Below are positions 14,379 through 22,624 of a stretch of DNA of 32,779 nt, piece by piece. The notes beneath the pieces are model-generated. The model saw only the letters and a program-made list of their open reading frames with translations, was not told the origin of the DNA and did not search any database. Each line of letters opens with the position of its first letter. Position 1 is the stretch's first letter. The DNA is taken from assembly GCA_021372725.1 (NCBI GenBank), contig JAJFTV010000055.1, forward strand, positions 1 through 32,779. The letters run 5' to 3'. This stretch comes from Chloroflexota bacterium. Its GTDB lineage: Bacteria > Chloroflexota > Anaerolineae > Anaerolineales > Anaerolineaceae. A program made the position numbers and the translations under genes.

Positions 14379-15670
14379 ATTCAGGACCTGTTGCAGCGCT
14401 TATCTTGCTGGTCCTCGTATTGGTTAACGGTTTTCTGGCATTATCCGAGATTTCAATTGTCTCGGCACGCAAAGGGCTTCTGCAAAGCCGGGCTGCCGCG
14501 GGCAGCAAGCGCGATCAGACAGCCCTGGATTTGGCAAACTCACCGGGCAACTTTCTGTCGGCCATTCAAATCGGCATCACTTTGGTGGGGATTCTGACTG
14601 GCGCCCTGGGAGAAGCAACCATTGCAGATGACCTGGCAGCCTGGCTTGTCTCGATGGGCGTGTCGTCAGCAACCAGCGGGGTGATCAGCGTGGCGGTGGT
14701 GGTGATTACCATTACCTACCTGTCCCTCATTCTGGGAGAACTGGCCCCCAAGCAGATTGGTTTGATCCATGCTGAACGGGTGGCCACTGCCGTCGCACCA
14801 ATCATTCAGACGCTGGCCCGGATTACCCGACCTTTGGTCGGGTTGTTGACCCATTCGACCGGTCTCGTTCTGCGTATTTTGGGTATCCGCCCCTCCAACG
14901 AACCGGCCGTGACCGAGGAGGAAGTCAAAATTCTCATTGACCAGGGTACCGAGGCGGGCGTATTTGAAAAAGTGGAAAGTGCCATTGTGGATCAGGTTTT
15001 CAGAATGGGAGACCTGAAGACGCTTAGCATCACGGTGCCGCGCAATGATATTATCTGGCTGGATCTGAATGATCCTGTCGATGAAAACTATGCCAGGATG
15101 CTTGGCAGCCGTTTTTCCCATTTCCCGGTGGCCGATGGTGACCTGGACAACCTGCTGGGATACGTGAGCAGCAAGGACCTGCTTTCACAGTTTCTGGCAG
15201 GCGAGACGATCGATCTGCGTTCTGCGATCCGCCCACCTGTTTACATGACCGAGAACAGCCCGTTGTTTGAGGCGTTAAAACGTTTTCGGGCCACCGGCGA
15301 GGAAATTGCATTTGTGATCGATGAGTACGGCGGTGTACAGGGTCTCATCACCCTGCAGGATATTCTCAATGCACTGGTGGAAGACCTGCCCGGACATGAC
15401 GAACGGCGGCGACCGCAGGCAGTGCAACGGTCTGACGGGTCATGGCTGGTGGATGGTACTCTTGCAATCAAGGATTTTCGCGAGTTGTTTTCCCTTGGAG
15501 AGCTGCCGGGTGAAGACGAGGAGGCATTCCATACCGTGGGCGGGTTTATCATGGCCGCTTTGGGCCAGGTGCCTGAAGAAGGCGCCATCCTGGATCTGGA
15601 GAACCTGCATATCGAAGTGATGGATATGGACCGTCGTCGGGTGGACAAGGTGCTGGTGACGTTAAAATGA
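14375..15670 (+). CDS. CNNM/CorC (HlyC) family transporter with CBS pair
   Basis: A 431-aa membrane protein of the hemolysin C / CorC family, related to CNNM magnesium transporters. An N-terminal DUF21 membrane domain (about 1-190) has three to four hydrophobic helices and the conserved LILGELAPKQIGL. Two CBS domains (about 205-335) follow, typically binding adenine nucleotides. The C-terminal CorC/HlyC transporter-associated domain (about 345-430) ends the protein, with VGGFIMAALGQVPEEGA as its recognisable core. The likely role is Mg(II) or Co(II) handling across the cytoplasmic membrane. The start is set by GGAGG 7 nt upstream of 14375; longer upstream frames run through the GNAT gene. The stop overlaps the start of the glycosyltransferase gene. 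Confidence 0.94.
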   Translation: MNSGPVAALILLVLVLVNGFLALSEISIVSARKGLLQSRAAAGSKRDQTALDLANSPGNFLSAIQIGITLVGILTGALGEATIADDLAAWLVSMGVSSATSGVISVAVVVITITYLSLILGELAPKQIGLIHAERVATAVAPIIQTLARITRPLVGLLTHSTGLVLRILGIRPSNEPAVTEEEVKILIDQGTEAGVFEKVESAIVDQVFRMGDLKTLSITVPRNDIIWLDLNDPVDENYARMLGSRFSHFPVADGDLDNLLGYVSSKDLLSQFLAGETIDLRSAIRPPVYMTENSPLFEALKRFRATGEEIAFVIDEYGGVQGLITLQDILNALVEDLPGHDERRRPQAVQRSDGSWLVDGTLAIKDFRELFSLGELPGEDEEAFHTVGGFIMAALGQVPEEGAILDLENLHIEVMDMDRRRVDKVLVTLK

Positions 15671-17322
15671 AAAAAAACATCATCCTGATCCTTGCTCTTT
15701 TGAGCATTGCGTATTTTGTCGTTTTTTGTTTCCCCAATTCGGCCAATTCGGATAATATCAACATGGTACAGGTCTTTGAGCCGGATGAGGCTATGCCTTT
15801 GCCGTATGTTTTTCACATGATCGAGCCATACGGTTCGCTCAAATTGAGCCTGTATAACTTCGCTTATTACAATTACTACTTCTATGGTTTTCCACACTTT
15901 GCTTTATCGGCCATTTTACTTCTGCCGTTAAAATGGGCCGGGCAATTGGACAATATCCCGCTGGTGATGGCTGTTCTGCGTCAGGCTGTCAGTTTGCTGC
16001 CTATTTTAGCTGCCATCTGGCTGCTGGTGTATCTGCAGACGGGCTTCAAAACCTGGAAGGCCGTACCGCTCTTTCTGCTGCTGGCCGGTCTGCCGGCAGT
16101 GGTGGAGAACAATTTCTGGTGGCATCCCGACGGTCTGGCAATATTGCTCATGATGCTGGCTATACTGTTTTTGGCACGCGACAATTTGCGTTTTGGACGT
16201 TACTTTTACCTTTCAGCAGCCCTGTGCGGGTTGGCTGCCATGACCAAGGGGATCGGTTTTTACTTTTTTCTTTCGGTATTCGTCTATCTGGTGCTCGGAT
16301 GGGTGAACAAAAAAGCATCACCCGGCCGGTTGGTTTTGTCAGCAGCGGGTTATCTGGCAGTGATGGCTGCGGCTTACTTTATCTCCAACCCGATCCTGGT
16401 TTACAGTGCTGAGCGGGAACGGTTCTTCGAGATCATGCGCGACCAATCAGAACTGCTAACCCAGGGCTACGAGCTGCAGTATGCCAAAGGCCTGGCTGCT
16501 GCCTTGCCGACCTTGAAAGAATATTACGGAAGCTGGCCTTTTCTGCTGGCCGGTCTGGCAGCCTGTGTGGGGGGGATCCGGCGCGGGCCTGACCGCCTGC
16601 TGCAAATCATCATTCTGGCCTGGGTCATCCCGCTGTCGGTTATGGATTTTTTCATCATTCATTTTAAATTCCAATACTGGCTTCCGGCTGCGCTGCCGCT
16701 GTTTTCCACATTTGCCCTGATCTTGCCGGAACGTATCGATTTTCAAAACCTGTGCTCCAGACCCAGGGGGAAGCCCTTTTGGGAATCGCTTTTCAGGGTT
16801 GGGTTGGGTGCCATTCTGTTGATCCAGTTTATCTTTTTTGTGGCAAGTGATGGGACACGTTTTGTCGACCAGCTTCACAAAAGCGAAAACAGCTCGTCGA
16901 TTGCATTCTACGATGAGGCTTCCGGAGCTCTTTCAGCTCTCCCGAAAGATGCATATCGTGTCTATCATGACGTCCGCATGTATGTACCCCAGTCATCCGG
17001 CTGGGTCACAGAAACGAACTTTGAGGTATTGACTTACCGGTATATTGAAAAGGGCAAATTCGATATTTTGTTGATCATGCAGAGTCGCGTCAGTGATTAT
17101 CTCAACCCGGATGCCCAGGCTGTGGATGAGGAGGAATTGGCACAGGCGCGTGAATTTTATGGAGACGTCCGCGCCGGCACGGTGGAGGGCTACCGGTTGG
17201 TGTATCAAAACGGCTACGGCCTGATCTTTGTGAGAGATGCATTATATGAACAATATTTTGCGTCTGAAAACTCCAACCTGGAGGAACTATGGCCGGCATG
17301 CCGCAGTTGCCAACCAAACTAA
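15667..17322 (+). CDS. GT-C type integral membrane glycosyltransferase (PMT/ArnT-like)
   Basis: A 551-aa multispanning membrane protein with about ten hydrophobic segments followed by a soluble C-terminal region (about 400-551). After the first helix the extracytoplasmic loop carries FEPDEAMPLPY, an acidic EPDE pair (38-41) in the position of the catalytic Asp of GT-C enzymes that use lipid-linked sugars. WWHPDGLAILLMMLAILFLAR and LAAMTKGIGFYFF are also typical of this family. It presumably transfers a sugar from a polyprenyl-phosphate donor to a lipid or surface polymer. Its ATG overlaps the TGA of the CorC-like gene. A strong terminator follows at 17402-17429, making it the last gene of the operon. 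Confidence 0.82.
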   Translation: MKKNIILILALLSIAYFVVFCFPNSANSDNINMVQVFEPDEAMPLPYVFHMIEPYGSLKLSLYNFAYYNYYFYGFPHFALSAILLLPLKWAGQLDNIPLVMAVLRQAVSLLPILAAIWLLVYLQTGFKTWKAVPLFLLLAGLPAVVENNFWWHPDGLAILLMMLAILFLARDNLRFGRYFYLSAALCGLAAMTKGIGFYFFLSVFVYLVLGWVNKKASPGRLVLSAAGYLAVMAAAYFISNPILVYSAERERFFEIMRDQSELLTQGYELQYAKGLAAALPTLKEYYGSWPFLLAGLAACVGGIRRGPDRLLQIIILAWVIPLSVMDFFIIHFKFQYWLPAALPLFSTFALILPERIDFQNLCSRPRGKPFWESLFRVGLGAILLIQFIFFVASDGTRFVDQLHKSENSSSIAFYDEASGALSALPKDAYRVYHDVRMYVPQSSGWVTETNFEVLTYRYIEKGKFDILLIMQSRVSDYLNPDAQAVDEEELAQAREFYGDVRAGTVEGYRLVYQNGYGLIFVRDALYEQYFASENSNLEELWPACRSCQPN

Positions 17323-17401
17323 TGAACGGCAGGGCGCTGTTTGGGGTAAAAGGTACGTTGGCACTTATTATTCAGGTTTTTGATTCGGTATGGAGAAGAA
17401 T

Positions 17402-17429
17402 GCCCCAGGTTTTCCTGAGGCTTTTTATT
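17402..17429 (+). terminator. Intrinsic terminator of the GNAT-CorC-glycosyltransferase operon
   Basis: GCCCCAGG (17402-17409), loop TTTT, CCTGAGGC (17414-17421), then TTTTTATT. Seven of eight stem positions pair. It lies 80 bp after the glycosyltransferase stop. A partial echo, CCCCCCAGG followed by a run of T, occurs at about 17445-17461. Confidence 0.88.
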
Positions 17430-17483
17430 ACCTGTTTGCTGTACTACCCCCCAGGTTTTTTTCATACTCCCTCTCACATTTGC

Positions 17484-17503
17484 CTTGTATAGTAAAATAC
17501 AAG
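17484..17503 (+). promoter_or_regulatory. Inverted repeat upstream of the nucleosidase-like/RSH operon
   Basis: CTTGTAT (17484-17490) and ATACAAG (17497-17503) are perfect arms with a 6-bp AT-rich spacer, 22 bp upstream of the first start codon. TTGCCT (17480) and TATATT (17505) could be -35 and -10 boxes with a 19-bp spacer, which would place the palindrome between them as an operator. The promoter assignment is weak; the palindrome itself is clear. Confidence 0.45.
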
Positions 17504-17524
17504 ATATATTAAGGATTTATTTGA

Positions 17525-19231
17525 ATGGAAAGAACCGTACCCAAAACCGCCTCCGAAGAAATCGAGCTGTACCTGCGCACGATCTATTCGTTACTGCGAT
17601 CCACCACCGAGGTGCAGATACGCACCCTGGAAGAAGCGCACGCCAATACCAACTCCTCGCTGCATCTTGGGGCGCACAAGGCAGCGCCGGATATGTCAGC
17701 CTTTATTTACAGCCTTTTCCGACTTCCGGCCTGCATTACACAGGTACGAAAGGTCATTCTTGGCCAAAGCGCTGAAGTTTTTAGCCGACACGGGTTCACA
17801 GAAGTAGAAAGCTGGGAACCCGTTTCTGCGCCTGCACGAAGACGGCGCTGTTTCTTTGACCGCAACCAGACTCTGGCCTGTTTCATTGCCAGCCGCTCTG
17901 ACATCGATGACCTTGTTCCAACCCTGACGGCCTTTCAGATTGAGTGGAACAAATTGCACACACTGCTGAACGCCCTGCCGCCTCAGATTGATCTGCCATC
18001 CCTTGACGAGGATCCTTCCACCTTTCAGGAACTGGCGGAATCGTTGCAAATCACCGCTGACGATTTACAGCGCCTGAAGACAATCTGGGGGGATCACTTT
18101 TCAAGCCAGCTTCAACAGATTGCAGCCAATCAATGCGCCCTGCAGGTGCGCCTGTTGAATGGATCACTGACCGAGTACTGGCGTTCAACGCGTATCTGGT
18201 GGGACACTATCGAAGAGGCCAGCCCCAGCCTGCTCAAACGACCCGTTTACTTCATTTCCAGCAACAATCACAGCATTGCCAACCTGTTGAGCGGTCATAT
18301 TTTGAAACAGCGCGGCACAATGCTGGAGTGGCTAAAAAGACAAAAATCTTCGATTCTGTTGGAGGAATGGCAGGCCATTCAATCCAATTCCGTACCCTCG
18401 AACAGCGAGAATTTTCTGTATTATCTGTACAAAAAATTCACCCAATCTGCGGAAGGGAGCCAAATTTTGGCACAGCAATATGCCGATGAACGGCGCTGCG
18501 CCATCACCCGCATTCCGAGTGTACACTCCTTCGAAGTCGATGCACAGGTGATCGACCTGGCGTGTCTGGATCCGCAATCCGTAGACCCGCGTCTGGCCGG
18601 GGAAGATCTTTCATTCCTGCATCAAAGTGATGCACTGATCCTCAATCTTGATTATCCCCTCGGGCTGGCGGCCTATAACATCCTGCGCATCATCAGTGAA
18701 CATGTTTATCCGATCCTGGGTATCTATTCGATTGGAAAAGCGGCCACGCTGAACGGTGTGATCGGTGATGTGATCATACCGGACGTGGTGTATGACGAGC
18801 ACTCTCAAAACACCTATCTGTACCGGAATGTCATCCGTGCCAGCGATGTGACGCCTTTCCTGGTACACGGCAGCGCGCTGGACCACCAGAAGGCCATCAG
18901 TGCCCTGGGGACTTTCCTGCAGAACGCCGACTTTATGGATGTCTTTTACCGGGAGGGATATACCGATATCGAGATGGAAGCCGGGCCGTACCTCTCGGCA
19001 GTATCCGAATTGACCCGGCCCAACCGTCACCCCATCAATGAGATCGTCAACCTGTACGACCTCCCATTTGATTTGGGCATCGTCCATTACGTCTCGGATA
19101 CTCCCCTGAGCAAGGGAAAAAATCTGGGAGCTGGAACCTTATCCTATTACGGTGTAGATTCCACCTACGCTGCTTCGCTTGCCATTCTCCAGCGCATCCT
19201 GCGGTTGGAGCGGCAAAGAATTAACGGTTAA
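17525..19231 (+). CDS. Large uncharacterised protein with nucleoside-phosphorylase-like C-terminal domain
   Basis: This 568-aa cytoplasmic protein has no signal peptide or membrane segment. The N-terminal half (1-330) is mostly helical and starts with YLRTIYSLLRSTTEVQIRTLEEAH; SDIDDLVPTLTAFQIEWNKLH (125-145) looks like a conserved core. The C-terminal half (about 365-565) resembles the purine/uridine phosphorylase and MTA/SAH nucleosidase fold: ILGIYSIGKAATLNGVIGDVIIPD (398-420) matches the glycine-loop then GDVVIP pattern, and DIEMEAGPYLSAV (481-493) matches the conserved nucleoside-binding EME signature. It could cleave or bind a nucleoside or nucleotide. AAGGA lies upstream, and the RelA/SpoT-like gene begins 11 bp after its stop, so both should be expressed together. 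The fold assignment is inference from motifs. Confidence 0.75.
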   Translation: MERTVPKTASEEIELYLRTIYSLLRSTTEVQIRTLEEAHANTNSSLHLGAHKAAPDMSAFIYSLFRLPACITQVRKVILGQSAEVFSRHGFTEVESWEPVSAPARRRRCFFDRNQTLACFIASRSDIDDLVPTLTAFQIEWNKLHTLLNALPPQIDLPSLDEDPSTFQELAESLQITADDLQRLKTIWGDHFSSQLQQIAANQCALQVRLLNGSLTEYWRSTRIWWDTIEEASPSLLKRPVYFISSNNHSIANLLSGHILKQRGTMLEWLKRQKSSILLEEWQAIQSNSVPSNSENFLYYLYKKFTQSAEGSQILAQQYADERRCAITRIPSVHSFEVDAQVIDLACLDPQSVDPRLAGEDLSFLHQSDALILNLDYPLGLAAYNILRIISEHVYPILGIYSIGKAATLNGVIGDVIIPDVVYDEHSQNTYLYRNVIRASDVTPFLVHGSALDHQKAISALGTFLQNADFMDVFYREGYTDIEMEAGPYLSAVSELTRPNRHPINEIVNLYDLPFDLGIVHYVSDTPLSKGKNLGAGTLSYYGVDSTYAASLAILQRILRLERQRING

Positions 19232-19242
19232 AGGATAATTGT

Positions 19243-21099
19243 ATGGTCAGGATCCAGAATGTAGAAATTGTGCGACCCCAATTAATCGATGAGCTGCATC
19301 TGTCACCCTTCAAGCCGCGCACAGAAGCCATTGCCGAAGCCTACCGCCTTGGCGCCAAGCTGCATGCCGGACAGGAACGGTTGAGTGGAGAACCTTTCTT
19401 CGAGACTCACTGCGTCTGGATCGCCAACTTTCTTGAACATTTGGTGAAAAAAGAAGCCTGGACCATTGCTGCCCTCCTTCATGATACGGTTGAAGACCGC
19501 GGCGGAAGCCTGGAACTGATTCGCCAGACATTTCCCGGTGATTTAGGCGAAGAAGTTGCCTATATTGTCGACGGTGTCACCAAGTTGAGTGTCTCGCGCA
19601 CCGGGCGCTCCCGTCAAATGGAGACCCTGCGCAAGATCGCCATGTTTCGCGACCCGGGTGTTTTCCTGGTTAAGCTGGCCGACAAGACGCATAACGTCAT
19701 GACACTGGAATACATGGAGGATCCCAAACGGCGCCAGAAGGCTGACGAAGCCATCCGCGCTTACGGACGACTGGCCGGCATTCTCAACTGCTACAAATGG
19801 CGCCACTGGCTGGAAGACATGGCTTTCCCGTATGCCTATCCTGAAATCTACCGGGTTGTCAGGCGCCAGATAGACCGTGATCCTCGTCTCTCGCTGGAGT
19901 TTATCAACAGTTTTATCCGGCAACTGGGCAGCGTGATGGAAAAATCGGGGATTGATGGCAGCATTGAGATTAACGTCAATGGTTACTGGTCCGCCTGGCA
20001 GAAGCTCAAACGGATGTCGGTCATGCGGCGGTCTTCACTCAACACATTCGAATCCGTCAATGACCTGATCAGCTTTCGTATGGTTGTAGATGAAAATGAT
20101 TATCGGTTGTGCTATAGCCTGCTGGCCGATGTAAACCGTTTCCTAGGTCCATACCTGAACCAGGACCGGTTTGACGATTACATTGCATGCCCCCAGAATG
20201 GGTACCGGGCCTTGCAAGCCACAGCCTGGCTGCAAAATCTGGGAGCCGTCGAGGTGGCCATCTCCACCCGTGACATGGAAGACGAAAATCAGTGGGGCTT
20301 TGTATATGCCGTCAACCAGGGGCGTAGTACTGAAAATTACCAGACCGTCGAGATCATCACCCCCACTGGTGGGGTACGTTTTGTTCCGGAGGGCTCCACG
20401 GTTCTGGATGCCATTGCCGCCATTCAACAGGATCTGCTGCTGGATAAAATCAGCTCGGTGCGCGTCAATGACAACATGGCCCGCCTGTGGGACAAGGTGC
20501 ACCCGGGGGATGTGGTCGAAGTCATCACGGAAGGAAATCATATCCCGGTCAGTGAGGAATGGCTTCAGTTTTGCAGCCGGACGACTGCCCGGCTGGTGCG
20601 GCATCTGCTTGCCAACCAGGCTTTGAAAATGTCCGCCGTTCAGGGTCGCCAGCAAATAAAAATCCTGCTGCTCGACCGGGGAATTCTTTCACTGGAAGAT
20701 GTGCTGGCACTGGCGCCGGAACGGATTGAAAATCTTCTCAGCCAGCTTTCGTCTCCGGGTCTGGAGGATTTATATTCTGCCGTTGGCGGCGGGGCAATCG
20801 CACCGGAAGAAATCTCTGCCGCCCTGGATGAAGCCGGTATCTCCAAGCAGAAATTGAACTGGACGACCATTCACCTGCTTGGCAAGGTCGACACTAACAA
20901 ACCGGGAATGCTGGCGATGTTTGCCAGTTTGATCTCCATTGCAGGGGCAAACATCATGCGGGTGGTCAACGATACCATGGATGACGGCAGTTTTGACATC
21001 ACCTTTGTGGCGCAAGGCCTGACAGAGGAACAGGAGAAAGAATTAAACGGCTCGTTTCAGATGCATTCAGGAGAACTCAGGTATTTGGAAATCGTATAA
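19243..21099 (+). CDS. RelA/SpoT homologue with intact HD hydrolase and degenerate synthetase domain
   Basis: This 618-aa protein has the full long-RSH layout: HD hydrolase (about 25-195), synthetase-like domain (about 235-345), TGS (about 368-430), a helical region and a C-terminal ACT domain (about 547-618). Hydrolase residues expected for (p)ppGpp and Mn binding are present: R46, H56, H80-D81, E84-D85 and D147/N151 in KLADKTHN. The synthetase domain keeps D274, R279 and E337. However, the substrate-loop signature usually written PKxNGYxSLH is PQNGYRALQ here, and EVQIRT is EVAIST, so a conserved Lys, His, Gln and Arg are lost. It is most likely a (p)ppGpp hydrolase, or a hydrolase of a related nucleotide, with little or no synthesis activity. 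AAAGGA lies 7 nt before the start. Confidence 0.88.
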   Translation: MVRIQNVEIVRPQLIDELHLSPFKPRTEAIAEAYRLGAKLHAGQERLSGEPFFETHCVWIANFLEHLVKKEAWTIAALLHDTVEDRGGSLELIRQTFPGDLGEEVAYIVDGVTKLSVSRTGRSRQMETLRKIAMFRDPGVFLVKLADKTHNVMTLEYMEDPKRRQKADEAIRAYGRLAGILNCYKWRHWLEDMAFPYAYPEIYRVVRRQIDRDPRLSLEFINSFIRQLGSVMEKSGIDGSIEINVNGYWSAWQKLKRMSVMRRSSLNTFESVNDLISFRMVVDENDYRLCYSLLADVNRFLGPYLNQDRFDDYIACPQNGYRALQATAWLQNLGAVEVAISTRDMEDENQWGFVYAVNQGRSTENYQTVEIITPTGGVRFVPEGSTVLDAIAAIQQDLLLDKISSVRVNDNMARLWDKVHPGDVVEVITEGNHIPVSEEWLQFCSRTTARLVRHLLANQALKMSAVQGRQQIKILLLDRGILSLEDVLALAPERIENLLSQLSSPGLEDLYSAVGGGAIAPEEISAALDEAGISKQKLNWTTIHLLGKVDTNKPGMLAMFASLISIAGANIMRVVNDTMDDGSFDITFVAQGLTEEQEKELNGSFQMHSGELRYLEIV

Positions 21100-21125
21100 A
21101 GGTGATAAAGGAGAAGAGAGAAGCC

Positions 21126-21365
21126 ATGGCAAGATATTCAGTCAATACCAGGTTGGACGTAGAAAAGGTGATCGACAAGGCTGTCGATTTCTTTGAAAAG
21201 AAATTAAACATGGATGTCACCGAACGCCGGGACTGCTGCGTCCGGTTTACGGGGGGCGGAGGATTTGTATATATTTACCAGGTTACGGATCATGGTGATA
21301 AGGATATCATCATCGAATGTCAGGAATGGGATGCGCGCGTAAAAGAGTTTTTGGTAAAGCTGTGA
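21126..21365 (+). CDS. Small conserved-looking protein, third gene of the RSH operon
   Basis: A 79-aa protein with predicted alpha-beta structure: an N-terminal amphipathic helix (LDVEKVIDKAVDFFEKKL), then strands around RRDCCVRFTGGGGFVYIYQV and IIIECQEW, and a final helix. It contains paired cysteines (CC) followed by a Gly-rich turn. No family is recognised. It lies 26 bp after the RSH stop and before the operon terminator. The ATG at 21126 is chosen for the MARYSV start with AAGGAG and GAGAGAAG upstream; a GTG at 21102 in the same frame is possible. Confidence 0.72.
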   Translation: MARYSVNTRLDVEKVIDKAVDFFEKKLNMDVTERRDCCVRFTGGGGFVYIYQVTDHGDKDIIIECQEWDARVKEFLVKL

Positions 21366-21394
21366 GTTTTACGCACCCCGAATTCCCTCCATGA

Positions 21395-21538
21395 TTACAT
21401 CCGCCTGATCACGGCATAAAACGCCTTGACATTTTCCGCCGGCGTTCCAGGAGGGATATCACACCCGGACATGAGAATAAAGTTGGAATGGTAAAAGCGG
21501 TCGTCAACCTTGTTGACCGCTTGACCAATCAACTTTGT
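21395..21538 (-). pseudogene. C-terminal remnant of a UroD/methyltransferase-family gene
   Basis: On the minus strand a frame with no recognisable start ends at a TAA (21397-21395). It reads VDDRFYHSNFILMSGCDIP and then PGTPAENVKAFYAVIRRM, which is the C-terminal signature of uroporphyrinogen decarboxylase-family proteins (GCDIPPxTPxEN). The family also includes corrinoid and methylthiol:CoM-type methyltransferases. Only about 45 residues remain of a protein that normally has 330-380. The upstream end abuts the terminator hairpin at 21555-21585, and the frame is broken by a stop soon beyond it. The intact gene was probably lost by deletion. Confidence 0.78.
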
Positions 21539-21554
21539 ATCGAAGCAAGCTAAT

Positions 21555-21585
21555 AAAAAAGATCCAGAGTTCTGAATCTTTTTTT
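21555..21585. terminator. Bidirectional intrinsic terminator
   Basis: A six-A run (21555-21560), GATcCAGA-gt-TCTGaATC (21561-21578) and a seven-T run form a near-symmetric terminator working on both strands. It ends the RSH operon on the plus strand and, 16 bp after the stop, the lipoprotein gene on the minus strand. Confidence 0.85.
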
Positions 21586-21600
21586 GCAGATCAAGAACGA

Positions 21601-21948
21601 TTATTCAGCCGGGGCTTCTTCGGCCGGTGCTACGTATGCCTTGCGGAAGATAAAGGTTTGGGCAAAAGTTTTTCCCTTTGGGGAGAGTACAACCTCATCC
21701 AGTTCGTACCCATCAGAAGCCTGTGAACCAATGATATTGGACAGCATAGTCTCATCTTTGGTGGCGAGATCCTTGCATATCACATCGTTGGAACCGGTGT
21801 CATAGGTACAGACCTGGGTAATCAGCTTATACGTCCACTGCTGGGCCGATACTTTCTTGGGGGTAGTCACTTCGCTTGTTTTGTCCGCCGTGCAGGCAGA
21901 AAGAGCTAACATAACAACCAACATTAAGACAATTATGATTTTTTTCAT
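21601..21948 (-). CDS. Small lipoprotein with DUF4177-like domain
   Basis: A 115-aa secreted lipoprotein. The signal peptide starts MKKIII and ends in the lipobox LALSAC (Cys19). The mature part (WTYKLITQVCTYDTG ... MLSNIIGSQASDGYELDEVVLSPKG ... QTFIFRKAY) matches the DUF4177 pattern of a strand, a helix, the 'GxxGWEL'-like turn, here SDGYELDEV, and a final strand. The tail AEEAPAE is acidic and low in complexity. The start at 21948 is set by GGAG six bases upstream; longer frames to 22026 lack support. The function is unknown. Confidence 0.8.
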   Translation of the reverse strand: MKKIIIVLMLVVMLALSACTADKTSEVTTPKKVSAQQWTYKLITQVCTYDTGSNDVICKDLATKDETMLSNIIGSQASDGYELDEVVLSPKGKTFAQTFIFRKAYVAPAEEAPAE

Positions 21949-22060
21949 TTTTATCTCCATCATTTTTGTTTCTCGTACCTGAAATGATGCAATTAACATG
22001 CCAGCATAGGGTTCAAAAGAACGCACCTACAACATGACAAGGATGGGGTATTTGACCTTT

Positions 22061-22322
22061 GTTGTCACTCCGGGTAAAACGAGGAGACCGCCCAGGGGCA
22101 TATTTCCATACCCAGCCCATTCATCACCGGCTCTCGGGCGGATGCTTCCGGTTTGTTTCACAACAAACCCTCAGCATGACAATGCGGGGAATGTTTCCGC
22201 ACCCAGCCCATTCATCGCCGGTCCTTGGGCGGATGCTTCGCTGCGATCAGCATGACAACGTGGGCGGTATTATTTCCCCCCCGTTGTCATTCCGAACGAA
22301 GTGAGGAATCCGCCCAGGGACT
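22061..22322 (-). repeat. Hairpin-repeat array, inverted relative to the array at 1-375
   Basis: Four arms are visible. CTCC/GGAG (22068-22071 with 22083-22086) is diverged. ATGCT/AGCAT at about 22142-22176 contains an inner GGTTTGTT/AACAAACC hairpin. ATGCT/AGCAT (22233-22237 with 22249-22253) is standard. ATTCC/GGAAT (22289-22293 with 22305-22309) faces the opposite way. CGAGGAGACCGCCCAGGG (22080-22097) is the reverse complement of the terminal sequence at about 354-371, so the two arrays share an end. No gene is present between 21949 and 22624. Confidence 0.85.
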
Positions 22323-22624
22323 ACTCTCGCAGTTTCCCCGATATGCAGCAAACAACCTGTCTTTATCCGATGTGCCTCAGGCAGCTATGAACCTGTCGCA
22401 AGAAATGGAATATAGTTTTAGCGGTTCACTCCAGCGCTGATTCCAGACTCTCCCGAAACTGGTTCTCGTCCTCGTTATTGTCATCCAGAAATGACTATCA
22501 ATCACTTTTTCTGAAAATTAGCCCAAGGTTACCTGGTAAATATATTTATCAGATGAATGTGGAGTGGAAATACGGTCACATGCCCTTATAATAGAAGAAA
22601 ATAAATACCAAAGGGGTTCTTTAT
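22323..22624. other. Intergenic stretch upstream of the adenosine deaminase
   Basis: No coding frame or strong repeat is seen in 22323-22560. TATAAT at 22587-22592 is a likely -10 box for the deaminase gene, though no good -35 box is visible. AAAGGGG at 22610-22616 is the ribosome-binding site. Confidence 0.45.
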
